Below the pieces are notes generated by a model. That model did no database searches, was not told the DNA's origin, and was given only the letters and a program-made list of their open reading frames with translations. Below are positions 5,267-6,751 of a DNA stretch of 6,751 nucleotides, in pieces (positions within the stretch are counted from its first letter, which is position 1; each line of letters starts with the position of its first letter). Position numbers and translations under genes: made by a program. The stretch covers positions 1 to 6,751 of the forward strand of contig JAQTRT010000180.1 of assembly GCA_028711675.1 (NCBI GenBank). The letters run 5' to 3'. Source of the stretch: a bacterium. Its GTDB lineage: Bacteria; Spirochaetota; JAHITG01.

Positions 5267-6751
5267 ATGAGGATCAATAAGATCATTTTATTATTCCTGC
5301 TCCTGCTGATAATGCCGTCCAGGGCATGGAGCCAGACGGCCGGGTGGGAAAAGACCATTACCATAAAGGATAAAAACGGCATCCAGCCTGATATAGCGGG
5401 TAAAAAAAATAACTTATATGTTGTTTATTCCGCCGGGCTCAGGGACCAGTACGGGATATGCCTGGTCCAGTCCTCGAACAGGGGCCAAGACTGGTCCAAG
5501 GAGAGGACGGTCGCCGCTGCTCTTCTCAAGCCCGATAACCTTACCGTGATCTGTGTTAATGATAAACAGTATATTTTTTGGATTGATTTCCGGGACGGCA
5601 ATAATGAGATATATTTTACCTGTTCCCGGGAAGGGGATCCCGTTGGATTTGAAAAGGCGATCAATATCACCAGGAATAAAAGCGATTCCATCAATTTTAC
5701 GGTCCGGGCTTCCGGGGAAATGATCTATCTTGTCTGGTCCGACAACAGGACAGGCGATTATGAGCTGTACTGTAAAGTATATAATGTCAATGAAAAGCAA
5801 TGGGGCGATGAGACTGCTGTGACAAAGTTCAGCGGCGGCTCTCTGGACTCAGGGCTTCTTGCCCTGATGGGTGAACTGCACCTGGTCTGGCAGCAGAAGG
5901 ACGGCCAGGACTGGCGCATTATGTATTCCCAGAGCCAGGATGGAAAGGACTGGACATCCCCGGTCCCTGTTTCAGGCGGCCTGGAAAAAGCTTCGGATCC
6001 CGTGATCCTCTCTACTGCCGACGGTCTGCTGGCCGTCTTCCGGGCTGAGAACAACAGCCAGGCAGACATATATTCCGCGCTCTATGATGTGATACAGGAT
6101 AAATGGACATCAGCCGTGCCTGTTTTCATGGACCTCCGTATTGAGAAAGATCCCGTGTGCGTCTCTGCTTCTTCCGGGCTTTATCTGTTCGGCCTGAGTT
6201 TGTTTGAAAGTTCAGACCAGGTCTTTTGTTCGGAAAGCCGCGACAGGGGTTTGACCTGGAGCAGTAAAGCTGACCTGACACAGGCAAAGGAAGGCATTAA
6301 AAATTTCAAGGTCAATTACAGTACCCTTGATGACAATATTTATCTGGTCTGGGAACAGGGGGATAATGGAAAAATATGCCTGAAGAGCATGGACAGGTCC
6401 TGTCCCGCGCCAGTCATCGCGAATGCTTCCCATAAACAGGATGAATGGTCAAGCAGGCAGGATTTCAGGATAAGCTGGACCGTGCCTGACGATACGTCCG
6501 GCATCAGGGATTTCAGCTATGTGCTTGACCAGAACCCGGAGACCATACCTGACCTGTTCCTTGCCGAGTACCCGGTCCGGGAAGCTTCTTTTTACAATGT
6601 GGGGGACGGAATATGGTATTTCCACCTGAAAGCCAGGGATAAAGCGGATAATATAAGCGCAACGATCCATTACAAGGTCATGATCAATTCACGGCTCTAC
6701 GCGTCGTCGGAGAAATATTATATCATTAAATACGGCGATACTCTGTGGGAC
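5267..6751 (+). CDS. Exported BNR/sialidase-like propeller + Ig-like domain + LysM (3' end missing)
   Basis: The frame runs open for 495 codons to the right edge with no stop, so the C terminus is missing. Residues 1-22 are a signal peptide (MRINK, a Leu/Ile-rich core, AWS|Q). Residues about 25-375 look like a sialidase-type propeller: Asp-box motifs SSNRGQDW (69-76), SQSQDGKDW (221-229) and SESRDRGLTW (322-331), and repeated strands such as LVWSDNRTGDYELYCKVYN, LVWQQKDG and LVWEQGDNG. I see no basis to assign sialidase activity, since these repeats are often structural. Residues about 391-475 form an Ig-like domain seen in other bacterial surface proteins: ISWTVPDDTSGI, FSYVLDQNPETIPD, IWYFHLKARDKADN. 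Residues 484-495 (YYIIKYGDTLWD) are the start of a LysM peptidoglycan-binding domain, cut by the window edge. It is third in the operon, 19 bp after the propeller/TPR gene, and probably anchors the complex to the cell wall. Confidence 0.87.
   Translation, partial: MRINKIILLFLLLLIMPSRAWSQTAGWEKTITIKDKNGIQPDIAGKKNNLYVVYSAGLRDQYGICLVQSSNRGQDWSKERTVAAALLKPDNLTVICVNDKQYIFWIDFRDGNNEIYFTCSREGDPVGFEKAINITRNKSDSINFTVRASGEMIYLVWSDNRTGDYELYCKVYNVNEKQWGDETAVTKFSGGSLDSGLLALMGELHLVWQQKDGQDWRIMYSQSQDGKDWTSPVPVSGGLEKASDPVILSTADGLLAVFRAENNSQADIYSALYDVIQDKWTSAVPVFMDLRIEKDPVCVSASSGLYLFGLSLFESSDQVFCSESRDRGLTWSSKADLTQAKEGIKNFKVNYSTLDDNIYLVWEQGDNGKICLKSMDRSCPAPVIANASHKQDEWSSRQDFRISWTVPDDTSGIRDFSYVLDQNPETIPDLFLAEYPVREASFYNVGDGIWYFHLKARDKADNISATIHYKVMINSRLYASSEKYYIIKYGDTLWD

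Noticed and set aside
5414..6069. Overlapping minus-strand open frames
   Set aside because: They are antisense to the BNR/Ig/LysM gene, which runs open for 495 codons with a signal peptide, Asp-boxes and a LysM start. Several overlap one another.
5267..6400. Active sialidase
   Set aside because: Asp-box repeats are present but I could not identify the arginine triad, Tyr/Glu pair or other catalytic residues with confidence; such propellers are often non-enzymatic.

Overview
The window looks like chromosomal DNA from an uncultivated, Gram-negative-type bacterium with an elaborate cell surface. The evidence is a predicted outer-membrane beta-barrel of the PorV/UPF0164 type, several Sec signal peptides, and large secreted proteins built from beta-propeller, Ig-like, TPR, LysM and FlgD-like/T9SS-type-A-like C-terminal modules. 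This mix is typical of Bacteroidota-like, spirochaete and little-studied candidate phyla. The sequence alone does not fix the phylum. No RNA gene, insertion sequence, phage gene or CRISPR array is visible.

Layout. (1) Bases 1-734, plus strand: the 3' end of a large surface or secreted protein, an Ig-like module followed by a C-terminal FlgD-like/sorting-type domain; its true start lies left of the window. (2) Bases 735-842: a short AT-rich convergent gap with only AT-only hairpins. (3) Bases 843-2075, minus strand: two small secreted proteins of unknown function, 39 bp apart, clearly AT-richer than everything around them. (4) Bases 2076-2238: an AT-rich divergent region with good sigma70-type promoter candidates facing both ways. 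(5) Bases 2239-6751, plus strand: a tight three-gene operon with 18- and 19-bp gaps. It encodes a PorV/PorQ-like barrel, a Ca-binding FG-GAP/VCBS propeller fused to TPR repeats, and a sialidase-like (BNR) propeller plus Ig-like domain that runs into a LysM motif exactly at the right edge. The last gene is open at the window end.

Working together (inference): the three operon products form a plausible envelope assembly, with an outer-membrane barrel, an exported propeller/TPR scaffold, and a propeller protein anchored to peptidoglycan by LysM. The domain logic resembles the PorV / PorE / PorW part of the Bacteroidota type IX secretion system, where barrel, propeller, TPR and peptidoglycan-binding modules also occur. 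The neighbouring gene 1 ends in a domain of the sort used as a T9SS C-terminal signal. This is an analogy from architecture, not demonstrated homology, and it is the most interesting lead here. The AT-rich minus-strand pair looks like a separate, possibly acquired insert between the surface-protein gene and the operon.
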